From: Bacteroidota bacterium
GTDB lineage: Bacteria > Bacteroidota > Bacteroidia > Chitinophagales > Chitinophagaceae
Assembly (NCBI GenBank): GCA_013287475.1
Contig: JABDDT010000025.1
Span: 1 to 36,333, forward strand
Length of the DNA stretch: 36,333 nt
Direction of reading: 5' to 3'
The notes under the pieces: generated by a model
The model's input: the letters and a program-made list of their open reading frames with translations, nothing else
Database searches by the model: none
What the model was told of the DNA's origin: nothing
Shown here: positions 18,033 to 25,989 of the stretch, one piece after another
How the letters are laid out: every line of letters begins with the position of its first letter
How positions within the stretch are numbered: the first letter of the stretch is position 1
Made by a program: the position numbers and the translations under genes

Positions 18033-19483
18033 GTTGGATTACAATTTTAGAAGCTTTATATATTATTATTTTAATTATTGTTTGCCTGCGCATCATACTG
18101 GATACGCGCAGCACGACAAAATCACTTGCTTACCTGATATTTGCAATATTTGTTCCTTTTGCAGGAATTATTTTCTATTTTCTTTTCGGCATTAATTATC
18201 GGACCAGGATAATGTATAGCAAAAAACTGATAGAAAATGATGTGCTCTCGGAAAGATTAAATAAACACATATATCAATATTCAAAAAAGACTTTGGATGA
18301 AAGTAATCCCTCCGTGCAAAGTAACAAGGAATTGGCATCCATGTTATTGAAAGAAACGCTGAGTCCCTTGACAGCAAATAATTCTGTTAAAATTCTGGTT
18401 AACGGAGAAAATAAATTCCCTGAAGTAATCCGGGCGCTGAAAGAAGCCAGGAATCATATCCATATGGAATATTATATTTATGAAGATGATGAGATTGGAA
18501 GAAAAATAGAACAGGTGTTAATTGAAAAGGCGAAAGAAGGAATCGACGTCAGGTTTATTTATGATGATTTTGGAAGTCGTTCCATTAGAAGAACTTTGGC
18601 ACGCAGGCTAAATGAAAACGGGATTAAAGCTTTTCCTTTTTTAAGAATTTATTTTATTGCCCTGGCGAATCGGATCAATTATCGAAATCACCGGAAAATA
18701 ATTGTAATTGACGGACAAACGGCATTTGTAGGAGGGATTAATGTCGACGACAGATATATTAACAAGGAAAACAATAAAAAAACATATTGGCGCGATACCC
18801 ATTTGCGCATTGATGGCCCTGGTGTTCAATACCTGCAATACCTTTTTCTCTGTGACTGGAATTTTTGCGCAAGCTCAAAATTACACCCTGATATTCAATT
18901 CTTTCCGCCGGAAAATAATTTGCAAACCAGGGATAATAAAGTGGTCCAGATCGCAGCCAGTGGCCCGGATTCAGGAGCACCTGCCATATTGTTCTCCATA
19001 TTGCAGGCAATAAGCCTTGCAACAAATGAAATCCTAATCACAACCCCCTATTTAATCCCGGGAGAAAGTTTAGTGGATGCACTGATTATAGCTTCTTTAG
19101 GAGGAGTATCGGTTAAACTCCTGGTACCGGGTAATTCGGATTCTCTTCTGGTGAATGCTGCCGCCAGATCGTATTATGGCGACCTGTTGAAAAGAGGCGT
19201 TGAAATTTATCAATATACTAAGGGGTTTGTGCATGCGAAAACGATGGTAACCGATGGCAAGATTGCGATGGTCGGAACAGCTAATATGGACTCCAGGAGT
19301 TTTGATCTCAACTTTGAAGTAAATGCCATCGTATATGATAGCGGGATTGCGGGCGAACTTCGTGAAATCTTCTATGAGGATATAAAAAATGCTGAAAAAA
19401 TTGATGAGAAAGCCTGGGGAAGCCGTCCTCTGTACAAACAGTTCTTTGAAAAAACAGCGAAACTTGTCTCCCCGCTTTTATAA
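18029..19483 (+). CDS. cls: Cardiolipin synthase, ClsA type
   Basis: A 484-residue phospholipase D superfamily enzyme that joins two phosphatidylglycerols into cardiolipin at the inner membrane. Two N-terminal membrane helices (about 5-25 and 33-54) precede two catalytic HKD motifs: NHRKIIVIDGQTAFVGG (H221, K223, D228) and VHAKTMVTDGKIAMVGTAN (H402, K404, D409). The length and paired motifs match ClsA. It overlaps the YceI gene by ATGA, so translation is coupled. This places membrane remodelling with the stress proteins around it. Confidence 0.95.
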   Translation: MSWITILEALYIIILIIVCLRIILDTRSTTKSLAYLIFAIFVPFAGIIFYFLFGINYRTRIMYSKKLIENDVLSERLNKHIYQYSKKTLDESNPSVQSNKELASMLLKETLSPLTANNSVKILVNGENKFPEVIRALKEARNHIHMEYYIYEDDEIGRKIEQVLIEKAKEGIDVRFIYDDFGSRSIRRTLARRLNENGIKAFPFLRIYFIALANRINYRNHRKIIVIDGQTAFVGGINVDDRYINKENNKKTYWRDTHLRIDGPGVQYLQYLFLCDWNFCASSKLHPDIQFFPPENNLQTRDNKVVQIAASGPDSGAPAILFSILQAISLATNEILITTPYLIPGESLVDALIIASLGGVSVKLLVPGNSDSLLVNAAARSYYGDLLKRGVEIYQYTKGFVHAKTMVTDGKIAMVGTANMDSRSFDLNFEVNAIVYDSGIAGELREIFYEDIKNAEKIDEKAWGSRPLYKQFFEKTAKLVSPLL

Positions 19484-19531
19484 AAATTCTGTTAAGCGAA
19501 AGAATAACTAACTCTTTAATTTATTAAACCA

Positions 19532-19837
19532 ATGCAACAATATTCAAACCTCATCGAAGCGATCGACGGCCTGCGAAAAGAAGGTTATACCGAAGATTTT
19601 AATCTTGAACAGCAATGTATAGAATGCCGGAATGGTCAATACAAAATTTTTCACGACGAATTTATTATAGATAAATACTTCAGATTTGACGTAGGCAGCG
19701 ATGCGGCGGATCAAAGTATTATTTATGCCATTTCCTCTGAAAAATATAAACTAAAAGGAATTTTAATAAATGCTTATGGTATTTATACAGAGCCTTTGAC
19801 AAATGAAATGCTGACTAAATTACAGATTGCGGAATAA
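19532..19837 (+). CDS. Small conserved Bacteroidota protein (often mislabelled phosphoribosylpyrophosphate synthetase)
   Basis: A 101-residue acidic, soluble protein without signal or membrane segment. LRKEGYTEDFNLEQQCIEC, the internal YRF-like KYFRFDVGSD and IYAISSEKYKLKGILINAYGIYTEPL match a small family I recognise from Bacteroidota. Database entries of this size often carry the name phosphoribosylpyrophosphate synthetase, but it has no PRPP synthase signature and is far too short. The two cysteines (CIEC) could bind metal or be redox active. Function is unknown. It lies between cardiolipin synthase and an MFS exporter on the same strand. Confidence 0.75.
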   Translation: MQQYSNLIEAIDGLRKEGYTEDFNLEQQCIECRNGQYKIFHDEFIIDKYFRFDVGSDAADQSIIYAISSEKYKLKGILINAYGIYTEPLTNEMLTKLQIAE

Positions 19838-19882
19838 AACCAAGTAAGTACTAAAACAGAAAGAATATTATTTTAAGATTCA

Positions 19883-21175
19883 ATGAAATCAGGTTCAGAG
19901 GAAACTATCTTTAATAAACTCCGGCTCATCGGAGACAATTTTTCGACATTACGGATTAAAAATATCCGGATCTATATGACCGGACAGATAGTAAATCTGC
20001 TTGGCGACTGGATGCAGCAAACTGCCCAGGCCTGGGTTGTCTGGGAACTCACACATAAAGCGACCGCGCTGGGAATCGTTGCTTTTTTATCCCAGATTCC
20101 TTTTTTCATTTTTGGCCCCTGGGTTGGTGTATTCGCTGACAGGTATGATAAAAAAAAGATCCTGCTGATTACACAGTTACTGGCAATGGTTTTTGCATTC
20201 CTGATGGCATTTCTGATTCAATCGAATCAATTAATGGTATGGCATGTGTATGTTCTGGCATTTTTACTGGGCACTGTAACTGCGTTTAATGTTACGGCCG
20301 AACAGGCATTTATCGGGGAACTCGCCGGCCCGGGAAATATTAAAAAAGCAATTGCTTTGAATAATTCGCTGAATCAACTAACACGTCTTGCCGGACCTGC
20401 TATTGCAGGATGGCTTATTGCCACCACCGGGACTGCTGTTTCATTTTGGATTAATGGCGTAAGCATTTTTGTTTCCATCATTTGCATAATTATGATCCCG
20501 TCTAAAGGGGGAACAAAAGAAAAAGCGGAGAGCGGATTAAAACAATTCCATCAGGGTTTGAAATTTCTTCACGACCAGAAATTGCTGCGATTAATCATTT
20601 TATTCGCAGCTATTCAGACTTTTTTTGGTATGTCGATTGTTCAATTGCTTCCTGCTTTTTCGACTACCGTGCTGAATGGAAATGCAAAAACATTGGGAGC
20701 CGTCATAGGTGCAGCCGGTGCGGGTTCACTGGTTGGAATCGTTTTTGTTTTGCCCTTTGTTCAGCAGATTAAGCGATCCTGCCTGGCAGTTGGAGGAGCA
20801 GTCATATGGGCAGGCATTTGGTATATTCTGTTCTCTTTCGCAACCACACAGGGGATTGCAATGCTTTGCCAGTTTATGGCGAGTTTAGGAGCCTCCAATG
20901 TCCTCACCCTTTCAATTGGCCTCGCCCAGGAACTAACCCCGGAGAAAATGCGTGCGAGGATTGTAAGTGCATTTATGATGATCATTTTTGGGTTGCAGCC
21001 TGTCGCATCTTTCTTTGTAGGTAAGTGCGCCGATTTATTTGGAATCAGCAGGATGATGTGGATTAATGGTTCTCTGATGGTATTATTTTCAACTCTTCTG
21101 TTAGTAATTCCCCGACTTTACAGTCTGAAGACTACAATAGAAATTCCGGTTATCAGAAATCAGATTATTGGTTAA
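19883..21175 (+). CDS. MFS exporter (MFS_3/EntS-like)
   Basis: A 430-residue major facilitator with about twelve hydrophobic segments. It has an N-terminal RNIRIYMTGQIVNLLGDWMQQTAQAWVVWELTH helix and the cytoplasmic loop VFADRYDKKKILL (motif A, G-x-x-x-D-R-x-x-R/K-K type). LNQLTRLAGPAIAGWLIATTG is typical of the MFS_3 group that includes the enterobactin exporter EntS. The substrate cannot be read from sequence. It is the last gene of a seven-gene plus-strand run. Confidence 0.92.
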   Translation: MKSGSEETIFNKLRLIGDNFSTLRIKNIRIYMTGQIVNLLGDWMQQTAQAWVVWELTHKATALGIVAFLSQIPFFIFGPWVGVFADRYDKKKILLITQLLAMVFAFLMAFLIQSNQLMVWHVYVLAFLLGTVTAFNVTAEQAFIGELAGPGNIKKAIALNNSLNQLTRLAGPAIAGWLIATTGTAVSFWINGVSIFVSIICIIMIPSKGGTKEKAESGLKQFHQGLKFLHDQKLLRLIILFAAIQTFFGMSIVQLLPAFSTTVLNGNAKTLGAVIGAAGAGSLVGIVFVLPFVQQIKRSCLAVGGAVIWAGIWYILFSFATTQGIAMLCQFMASLGASNVLTLSIGLAQELTPEKMRARIVSAFMMIIFGLQPVASFFVGKCADLFGISRMMWINGSLMVLFSTLLLVIPRLYSLKTTIEIPVIRNQIIG

Positions 21176-21276
21176 TTTACATTAAGCCTTCATCCCGATG
21201 ATTCTGATCCGGTTCGCTGACTTTTACGCGATGAATATATTTTTCTTTCAGGTTCTGAAACAGTTCTAAAATAATG

Positions 21277-21351
21277 TGGATCGCACTGGGCTCGAACCGG
21301 TGACCTCTGCCTTGTCGAGGCAGCGCTCTAAACCAACTGAGCTAGCGATCC
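21277..21351 (-). tRNA. tRNA-Val(GAC), with unusual C33
   Basis: Read on the minus strand this folds as a 75-nt tRNA: acceptor GGATCGC/GCGATCC, D-arm GCTC-AGTTGGTTTA-GAGC, anticodon arm CTGCC-TCGACAA-GGCAG, 5-nt variable loop, T-loop TTCGAGC, and A73. CCA is not encoded. The anticodon is GAC (Val). Two features are odd: position 33 is C instead of the near-universal U, and the T-stem ACCGG/CCAGT has a C-A mismatch in the middle. Both look like T-to-C changes from a standard tRNA-Val. Confidence 0.9.
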
Positions 21352-21353
21352 GA

Positions 21354-21388
21354 AAAAGCCTAAAGCTTAAAGCCGAAGGCTTAATGCT
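21354..21388. repeat. Heptamer tandem repeat array C
   Basis: Five 7-base units (AAAAGCC, TAAAGCT, TAAAGCC, GAAGGCT, TAATGCT) begin only three bases from the 5' end of the tRNA-Val gene. The array occupies the place where the tRNA promoter would be expected. It is partly complementary to array D about 85 bases away. Confidence 0.75.
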
Positions 21389-21470
21389 TTTATAAAAATC
21401 ATTTATTTTCTAAATATCTTCCTGGCTCTGGCAATCTACTTCAAACTTTTGAAATTACCCCACTACTTTG

Positions 21471-21505
21471 GGCCTTAGGCTTTAGGCTTTAAGCCTTAAG
21501 CCTTT
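21471..21505. repeat. Heptamer tandem repeat array D, overlapping the proline dehydrogenase stop
   Basis: Five units: GGCCTTA, GGCTTTA, GGCTTTA, AGCCTTA, AGCCTTT. The TAA stop of proline dehydrogenase (21482-21484) and its last codons (encoding LRLKA) fall inside the array. Confidence 0.85.
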
Positions 21506-22723
21506 CCTACGTGCTATTTCTTTATTAATCAATGCAAGCTCTCTTCCGGTTTGTCCACTGAGAGAACTGTTTTCCTCTGCCCGGCGCATCAGGTAGGGAA
21601 CTACTTCTTCTATCGGACCAAAAGGAAGATATTTACTTACGGAACATCCCGCTTTTGCAAGGTTAAAAGTTATATTATCGCTCATTCCGTAAAGCTGAGA
21701 AAAATGTATGTGGGGGTTCGAGAATGAAAGTCCTTTTTCGCGCAATATTTCCGTTGCGCGCAGATTACTATAGTCATTATGGGAGGCAATGATAGATGCA
21801 ATATTTTCAATATGATCGATGCAAAAAGCAACACCGGCATTATAGTCCCTGTCCGTCGCCTCCTTGTCAGTTTGTATCGGTGAAGCATATTTTTTTTCCT
21901 GTGCTCTGGCTCTTTCTTTTTCCATATAGGCACCGCGAACAAGTTTTACACCGAGCACGAAATCCTTTAATATGGCTGCTTCGAGCATATCTTTCAAAAA
22001 AGAAAGCCTGTCGTGACGGTAAAGCTGAACTGTGTTATAAACAGTAACATTTTCCTTGTTGAATATCTGCATCATCTGGATACTCAGCACATCCACCGGA
22101 TCCTGTATCCAGGTTTCTTCCGCATCAACCAGTACACCGACATTTTTTGCTGAAGCCTGCACACATATTTTTTGCATACGTTTACGTACACGCTCCCACT
22201 CTGCCGATTCTTCTTCGGTAAAACCCGCAAGAGCAGCAGCATAGCGTTTCATAAGCGGCCCGGGGCTTAAATCAAGTGAATGATCCAGTTTCTCGAGTAA
22301 TTCAAACCTCGCGAATCCTGTAACCTTAATACTGATAAATGGAATATTTGGCTGTGATGCCGCATAATTTATAACCCGGATGAACTCATTACAGGCCTGA
22401 TCAAATCCTGCTTCTCCATTGTTTCCACCTTCCACACCATAATCCAGTATGGCCTGAACATGATAGGCTGATAATTTTTTTGCAACAGGCGCTGTTTGTC
22501 CCAGAGTTTCTCCACCGACAAACTGTGAAAAAATGGTCTTTCTGATCAAACCTTTTATGGGCAATTTAAAACGGATAGCCAGGGGTGTCAGTTTTGTACC
22601 TAACCTGACAAGAAAAGAGGAGCCCATGCTTTTAAAAAGAAATCTTGCTTTTTTGAGTTCTGCATCTGATTTATAAGCAAATGCATTTTCTGTGTTCTCG
22701 AAAGAAACGGGATGATCCATCAT
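21482..22723 (-). CDS. Proline dehydrogenase, monofunctional
   Basis: An FAD enzyme that oxidises proline to pyrroline-5-carboxylate and feeds electrons to the quinone pool. Family blocks are visible: ILDYGVEGGNN, FISIKVTGFARFELLEKL, VGVLVDAEETWIQD, FVLGVKLVRGAYMEKERARAQ, HFSQLYGMSDNITFNLAKAG and YLPFGPIEEVVPYLMRRAEENSS, the last holding substrate-binding arginines. It lacks the P5C dehydrogenase half of PutA. The frame opens at a TTG (22741), but the promoter box at 22739-22746 overlaps it, so I take ATG 22723 (or 22720). The last residues and stop lie in a heptamer array. About 414 aa. Confidence 0.94.
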   Translation of the reverse strand: MMDHPVSFENTENAFAYKSDAELKKARFLFKSMGSSFLVRLGTKLTPLAIRFKLPIKGLIRKTIFSQFVGGETLGQTAPVAKKLSAYHVQAILDYGVEGGNNGEAGFDQACNEFIRVINYAASQPNIPFISIKVTGFARFELLEKLDHSLDLSPGPLMKRYAAALAGFTEEESAEWERVRKRMQKICVQASAKNVGVLVDAEETWIQDPVDVLSIQMMQIFNKENVTVYNTVQLYRHDRLSFLKDMLEAAILKDFVLGVKLVRGAYMEKERARAQEKKYASPIQTDKEATDRDYNAGVAFCIDHIENIASIIASHNDYSNLRATEILREKGLSFSNPHIHFSQLYGMSDNITFNLAKAGCSVSKYLPFGPIEEVVPYLMRRAEENSSLSGQTGRELALINKEIARRKGLRLKA

Positions 22724-22738
22724 AAAAATCCGGCTGAG

Positions 22739-22746
22739 CAAATGTA
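22739..22746 (-). promoter_or_regulatory. Bacteroidota -7 box of the proline dehydrogenase gene
   Basis: The minus strand reads TACATTTG, an exact TAnnTTTG box, ending about 15 bases before ATG 22723. No clear TTTG is present at the -33 distance, because that stretch is occupied by heptamer array E. Confidence 0.5.
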
Positions 22747-22759
22747 ATAGAAAAAGATT

Positions 22760-22801
22760 AAGGCTTAAAGCCCAAAGCTTAAAGCCTAAAGCCTAAAACT
22801 T
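22760..22801. repeat. Heptamer tandem repeat array E (left arm of a 29-bp inverted repeat)
   Basis: Units AAGGCTT, AAAGCCC, AAAGCTT, AAAGCCT, AAAGCCT, AAAACTT. Bases 22765-22793 are the exact reverse complement of 22882-22910 in array H. The array directly abuts the proline dehydrogenase promoter box. Confidence 0.9.
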
Positions 22802-22839
22802 TTTTAATTATGAATTATGAAATGCATTCTCACAATCCT

Positions 22840-22871
22840 ACTCTCATACTCTCATACTCTTATACTCTTAT
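22840..22871. repeat. Octamer tandem repeat array G
   Basis: Four 8-base units: ACTCTCAT, ACTCTCAT, ACTCTTAT, ACTCTTAT. It sits in the loop between inverted arrays E and H. The unit is close to the ACTCTCAC octamer near 27.6 kb, so the two belong to one family. Confidence 0.85.
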
Positions 22872-22881
22872 ACTAGTTTTC

Positions 22882-22910
22882 GGCTTTAGGCTTTAAGCTT
22901 TGGGCTTTAA
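22882..22910. repeat. Heptamer tandem repeat array H (right arm of a 29-bp inverted repeat)
   Basis: Units GGCTTTA, GGCTTTA, AGCTTTG, GGCTTTA. It is the perfect reverse complement of 22765-22793 over 29 bases, with 88 bases between the arms. It lies 20 bases before the dipeptide epimerase start, where the promoter should be. TTTA at 22892 and TAATTTCG at 22915 are spaced 19 apart, near the Bacteroidota pattern. Confidence 0.9.
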
Positions 22911-22930
22911 AACGTAATTTCGGTCAGCCC

Positions 22931-24028
22931 ATGAAGATTCAGCAAACCCGTATTTATAAACTTTCTATTCCCATGCATCCATTCAGGATCGCTACGGGTA
23001 CGATGTTTCATGCGCAAAATTTATTTATTCGGGTAGAGACGAACGAAGGATTAACCGGTGTAGGAGAGTGTTCTGCATTTCCCATGATTGTTGGTGAAAG
23101 CCAGTCTACATGCTTCGAAATGGCCAAAGATTTTGCCAGGATCTGGAAAGGAAAAGAAGCTCTTGATATCGAAAACCGGTTGAAGGATCTGGATGATTTC
23201 ACAGCTTTCAATTCTACTGCCAAAAGTGCATTTGATATGGCACTGTACGATCTTGCGTCAAAAAAAGAAAATGTTCCTCTTTATAAATACCTGAAAGGAT
23301 ATAAAAAAACTTTAGAAACAGACATTACTATTGGAATAGATGAACCGGAAATCATGGCTTCCAAAGCATTGGATTTTAAAATGCAGGGCTTTCGTATTCT
23401 GAAGATTAAACTCGGCAAAGATGGAAAAACAGACCTGCAAAGAATACAAATGATTCGTAATACCGTGGGTAGTTCCTTACGCCTGCGGATCGATGCCAAT
23501 CAGGGGTGGGATTTTGAAACATCAAAAGCAGTACTCATTCAGATGGGTATGTACGATATTGAATTTTGTGAACAACCCATGCGTAGCTGGAATGATCATC
23601 ATCTGCCGGCGCTGCGTAAAGTATCTCCCATAAAAATTATGGCAGATGAAAGTGTTTTTGATCACCATGATGCCAGTCGGCTTATTCTTGCAGGCGCCTG
23701 TGATTATGTAAATATAAAATTCTCTAAATCCGGGGGTATCGCCGAAGCGATAAGAATAAACGAAGTTTGTGAATCGCATGGCATAGCTTGTATGATGGGA
23801 GGCATGCTGGAAAGCCGGCTGGCCTTAACGGCTTTCGCTCATTTTTCTTTATCGCAAAAAAACATTAAGTTTTATGATATGGATACATCTCTTCTCGGAC
23901 ACCAGATAGATCCGGTAAAAGGAGGTGTGGAATTCAAAGGGTATCACCTGGAAGTTCCCGAAATGCCAGGTATTGGTGCTGACATAGATGAGGGATTTTT
24001 ACGGACATGTGAGCAGGTTATTATATAA
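22931..24028 (+). CDS. Dipeptide epimerase (L-Ala-D/L-Glu epimerase type, enolase superfamily)
   Basis: A 365-residue member of the muconate lactonizing subgroup, cytoplasmic. It shows the KxK base (LKIKLG, K158/K160), metal ligands D188 (RIDANQGW), E214 (FCEQPM) and D239 (MADES), and the opposite-face lysine block NIKFSKSGG near 261-269. The C-terminal YDMDTSLLG gives the DxD that binds the dipeptide amino group in Ala-Glu epimerases. These enzymes recycle murein peptides by turning L-Ala-D-Glu into L-Ala-L-Glu. Exact dipeptide preference is inferred. It is divergent from proline dehydrogenase across the inverted repeat region. Confidence 0.92.
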   Translation: MKIQQTRIYKLSIPMHPFRIATGTMFHAQNLFIRVETNEGLTGVGECSAFPMIVGESQSTCFEMAKDFARIWKGKEALDIENRLKDLDDFTAFNSTAKSAFDMALYDLASKKENVPLYKYLKGYKKTLETDITIGIDEPEIMASKALDFKMQGFRILKIKLGKDGKTDLQRIQMIRNTVGSSLRLRIDANQGWDFETSKAVLIQMGMYDIEFCEQPMRSWNDHHLPALRKVSPIKIMADESVFDHHDASRLILAGACDYVNIKFSKSGGIAEAIRINEVCESHGIACMMGGMLESRLALTAFAHFSLSQKNIKFYDMDTSLLGHQIDPVKGGVEFKGYHLEVPEMPGIGADIDEGFLRTCEQVII

Positions 24029-24043
24029 CATATTTCCGCCCCT

Positions 24044-24064
24044 GATCAACGGTCAACGGTCAAT
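24044..24064. repeat. Short heptamer repeat I
   Basis: GATCAAC, GGTCAAC, GGTCAAT: three 7-base units, with a fourth (GATAAAT) possibly decayed. It has the same period as the GCNTTNR arrays but a different unit. It lies between the epimerase and thioesterase genes. Confidence 0.5.
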
Positions 24065-24094
24065 GATAAATATTTTGGAATAAAAAAATGCACA

Positions 24095-24601
24095 ATGGTT
24101 AAATCACCAAAAGATTCACAGGTCATCATGACAGAACTTGTTCTTCCTAACGACACCAATGTATTTGGAAATCTGATGGGAGGCCGCCTCATGTACTGGA
24201 TGGATATTGCCGCAGCGCTTTGCGCAGGAAAGCATTGCAATACACCTGTTGTAACTGCTTCTGTAGATAATATTTCATTTGAAAATCCTATCAAACTGGG
24301 CAATGCAGTCCATATTCATGCAACCCTGAGCCGCGCTTTTACCACATCCATGGAAGTGCATATGAAAGTCTGGGGAGAAGATTTTATCAACCAGAAGAAA
24401 TATAAGAGCAATGAAGCCTATTACACTTTTGTTTCGCTCGATATGAATCGCTGCCCCATACCGGTCCCGGGAGTTCTGCCGGAAACAGAGGAAGAAATAA
24501 AACTATTCGACGGGGCCTTGCGCCGGCGGCAATTACGACTTATCCTCGGTGGAAAAATGAAACCGGAAGACGCAGAGGAATTAAGGGCACTTTTCTTTTA
24601 A
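24095..24601 (+). CDS. Acyl-CoA thioesterase (hotdog fold, YciA/BACH type)
   Basis: A 168-residue cytoplasmic hydrolase that splits acyl-CoA into fatty acid and CoA. The hotdog signature is clear: LVLPNDTNVFGNLMGGRLMYWMDIAAALCAGKHC, with the N-x-x-G-x-x-x-GG-x-x-x-x-x-x-D catalytic helix, followed by VVTASVDNISFENPIKLGN. A charged C-terminal extension (ALRRRQLRLILGGKMKPEDAEELRALFF) is common in Bacteroidota members. It stands in a same-strand series after the epimerase. Confidence 0.93.
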   Translation: MVKSPKDSQVIMTELVLPNDTNVFGNLMGGRLMYWMDIAAALCAGKHCNTPVVTASVDNISFENPIKLGNAVHIHATLSRAFTTSMEVHMKVWGEDFINQKKYKSNEAYYTFVSLDMNRCPIPVPGVLPETEEEIKLFDGALRRRQLRLILGGKMKPEDAEELRALFF

Positions 24602-24672
24602 ACTTAAAACGAAACCTGTTGGCGGGACGCTGGCAGTCAATGCAGAATTTTCTATGCACTTATCATCGTAAT

Positions 24673-25989
24673 ATGAAGGATCCCGGTAAAATAATTATTA
24701 TTCTTAATGTAATTTTACTGCTTGTTTTACTTTCTCATTCTATTTACCGCGACATCAATCTGGAAAAGCAATATACAGCAGACCTCAGAAACAGGATTGT
24801 TGGTGCAAGATTGCAAAAAGATAGAAAACTTCCCTATAATTATTACTTTCAATCTGCAGACGGGCTCAGGTATTTTGATATACAAAATATTAACAGCGAT
24901 TCTTCAGCAGCCAGTAATGCTACAGCCAGTCCGTTTTTTCATCAATTATTATTACCTATTTGCGAATTGCAACAAGCAACCATCTCAAAGATCTGGTTAT
25001 GGCTTCAATATTTTCTCCTGGCATGCATGATTTTTATGATCAGTGCTATGTCAAGCGATGCAAAAGAAAAATTACTGGTGCTGAATCTGGGAATAATTTT
25101 TACTTCAACAGAGGCCTGGAAGAGTTTAATAAAAAGTGGTCAGTTATATCTTGTTGTTGCATTTCTGATTTGTTGTATCATTAGCGGACTAATGAGTAAT
25201 AAAAAATCAGGAATTGTTCTTGCAGGTATCAGTGCAGCTGCTTTCGTGCTTATCCGTCCGTTTGGAATGGTAATATTTATTCCATTCATGATGTTGTATA
25301 AGAAAAATTTACTATTTCTCACCGTTGCTTTTTCGGGATTGATCATTTATTTACTATTCGTTGTGAATGATCCTTATGAAAAATCCCTGTACCTGAATTA
25401 TGCAGGCAGGATGAAAATGCACGTGCTGTTTCATCAGAATACTCTGACAAATCCACCTGGAATCCCAAAAGCAGGCACATTATCTGTAAAAAAGTTTGAA
25501 GGAATTGATTTTGAGGAAGCAGACCGGCAGATAAATGAACATCCGATAAAAGTATATTCAGAAAGTGGTAACATTTTTATACTGTACTATTATATTACTC
25601 ATAAAAAAATACCACTTGCATGGTTATTGTTTTTGTCGGCCGGTATAGTACTCTCATTAACCGTATACTTCTATTTTTATCTCAAAAAATATCCGGTACA
25701 AAAAATACAAATTCTGTTATTTGCTTTTACAATGTATATGATTATTGAGCTGTTTGGTCCGGTTACACGGCATCAATATAATACGGTTCAATGGTTTCCA
25801 CTCATTATGACCGGCTTTTTGGTTCTTCCAGGATGGATCAGCAGGATTACTTTTCTGCTGCTTGCAGGTCTGGTGCTGAATATTGTTAATTTCCAATGGT
25901 TGCCGATGCGCCATACACTGGGAGAATTCTGCTGGATGACAAGTATGATCCTGATTATATTTTCTTCACGCCTAAAAGAAGTGGCATGA
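24673..25989 (+). CDS. Polytopic membrane protein, GT-C glycosyltransferase-like (GT87/DUF2029 type)
   Basis: About 438 residues with roughly ten hydrophobic helices. The first ([25 protein letters not shown]) is followed by a large non-cytoplasmic loop with paired acidic residues and [10 protein letters not shown]. Later come [26 protein letters not shown] and the [21 protein letters not shown] helix, which recall the DUF2029/GT87 polyprenyl-phosphate mannosyltransferases. Starts at 24619 (TTG) and 24640 are possible. ATG 24673 gives a normal membrane start. The stop overlaps the flavoprotein ATG by four bases, so the two are coupled. Glycosyltransfer is inferred. Confidence 0.7.
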   Translation: MKDPGKIIIILNVILLLVLLSHSIYRDINLEKQYTADLRNRIVGARLQKDRKLPYNYYFQSADGLRYFDIQNINSDSSAASNATASPFFHQLLLPICELQQATISKIWLWLQYFLLACMIFMISAMSSDAKEKLLVLNLGIIFTSTEAWKSLIKSGQLYLVVAFLICCIISGLMSNKKSGIVLAGISAAAFVLIRPFGMVIFIPFMMLYKKNLLFLTVAFSGLIIYLLFVVNDPYEKSLYLNYAGRMKMHVLFHQNTLTNPPGIPKAGTLSVKKFEGIDFEEADRQINEHPIKVYSESGNIFILYYYITHKKIPLAWLLFLSAGIVLSLTVYFYFYLKKYPVQKIQILLFAFTMYMIIELFGPVTRHQYNTVQWFPLIMTGFLVLPGWISRITFLLLAGLVLNIVNFQWLPMRHTLGEFCWMTSMILIIFSSRLKEVA

